The notes under the pieces: model-generated
Databases searched by the model: none
Seen by the model: the letters and a program-made list of their open reading frames with translations, nothing else
Told to the model about the DNA's origin: nothing
NCBI GenBank assembly: GCA_019417795.1
Contig: DXUR01000140.1
Coordinates: 1 to 6,753, forward strand
Source: Clostridiales bacterium
Lineage (GTDB): Bacteria; Bacillota_A; Clostridia; Oscillospirales; Oscillospiraceae
DNA length: 6,753 nt
Direction of reading: 5' to 3'
Made by a program: the position numbers and the translations under genes
In this document: positions 6,503-6,753 of the stretch, piece by piece
Numbering within the stretch: position 1 is the stretch's first letter
Layout: each line of letters opens with the position of its first letter

Positions 6503-6753
6503 ATGGCAGGAATTGGATTTGAATTGAAAAAGCTGTTCCGCCGCAAAGGACTGTTTGCCTCGCTACGGGCCTACGGCTATGCGGGAATCATCTGCACCGG
6601 CCCCATGCTGCTGGGCGTTCTGCTTCAGCTTGGTATTTTGCTGCTCTGCGGCTGGGTGGGTGCCCAGCGGGATCAGCAGGATCTGCTGGTCTGTATGATC
6701 ACCTATACGCTGCTGTTTTCCCTTACGGTCACCAGCTTCTTTTCCATGCCGGT
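6503..6753 (+). CDS. pelG: PelG membrane protein, N-terminal part (runs off the window)
   Basis: The first 83 complete codons are visible and the frame is still open at the window edge. The protein opens with MAGIGFELKKLF, a hallmark of PelG, then the conserved LRAYGYAGIICTGPMLL (21-37). PelG is a polytopic protein of the MOP/Wzx-like flippase superfamily, usually about 450 residues with around 12 helices, thought to move the PelF product across the membrane together with PelD and PelE. Two helices are seen here, at about 25-53 and 61-82. The start ATG 6503 has GGAG at 6494-6497 (5-nt spacing) inside the last codons of pelF, so the genes are coupled. The rest of the gene lies outside the window. 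Confidence 0.93.
   Translation, partial: MAGIGFELKKLFRRKGLFASLRAYGYAGIICTGPMLLGVLLQLGILLLCGWVGAQRDQQDLLVCMITYTLLFSLTVTSFFSMP

Overview
This window carries most of a Gram-positive-type Pel exopolysaccharide operon. It reads left to right on the + strand in the order pelD - pelE - pelA(deacetylase only) - pelF - pelG, with pelG cut off by the window end. All five genes are called from their translated sequences. The joins are an 8-nt overlap (D/E), a 4-nt ATGA overlap (E/A), and gaps of 2 nt (A/F) and 2 nt (F/G), so one mRNA with translational coupling is very likely.

Layout. Bases 1-195 are AT-richer and hold a good sigma-A-like promoter (TTGTTA, 17 bp, extended TGnTATTAT at 75-103). A Fur-box-like inverted repeat overlaps the -10. 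A short leader of about 85 nt follows, with a small hairpin and an 8-bp tandem repeat. Then come pelD (196-2316; an SDR-like domain fused to four membrane helices, GAF and degenerate GGDEF), pelE (2309-3223; two membrane helices plus helical/TPR-like repeats), pelA deacetylase (3220-5082; membrane anchor, DUF2194-like N-terminal half and CE4-like deacetylase motifs), pelF (5085-6500; GT4 glycosyltransferase) and the start of pelG (6503 to end; polytopic membrane protein).

How they work together (family knowledge plus inference). PelF polymerises a UDP-activated N-acetylhexosamine in the cytoplasm. PelG, with PelD and PelE, forms the inner-membrane synthase/transport complex. PelD is the c-di-GMP receptor that switches it on. 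The membrane-anchored PelA deacetylates the emerging polymer outside the membrane, giving it positive charge. In the proteobacterial order pelABCDEFG, pelB and pelC (outer-membrane export) sit between pelA and pelD. Here the order is D-E-A-F-G with no B or C and no hydrolase domain on PelA, as in the described Bacillus cereus-type pelDEA(DA)FG clusters. This points to a monoderm host.

Organism. The operon type, strong AGGAGG-like ribosome sites, CTG/GC-rich third positions in the genes and an AT-richer intergenic region suggest a moderately GC-rich Clostridia member, for example a Faecalibacterium/Subdoligranulum-like gut Oscillospirales bacterium. The genus guess is weak.

Most interesting points: the catalytically degenerate SDR domain fused to PelD, the retained RxxD c-di-GMP site beside a destroyed GGDEF active site, and the Fur-like box on the operon promoter.
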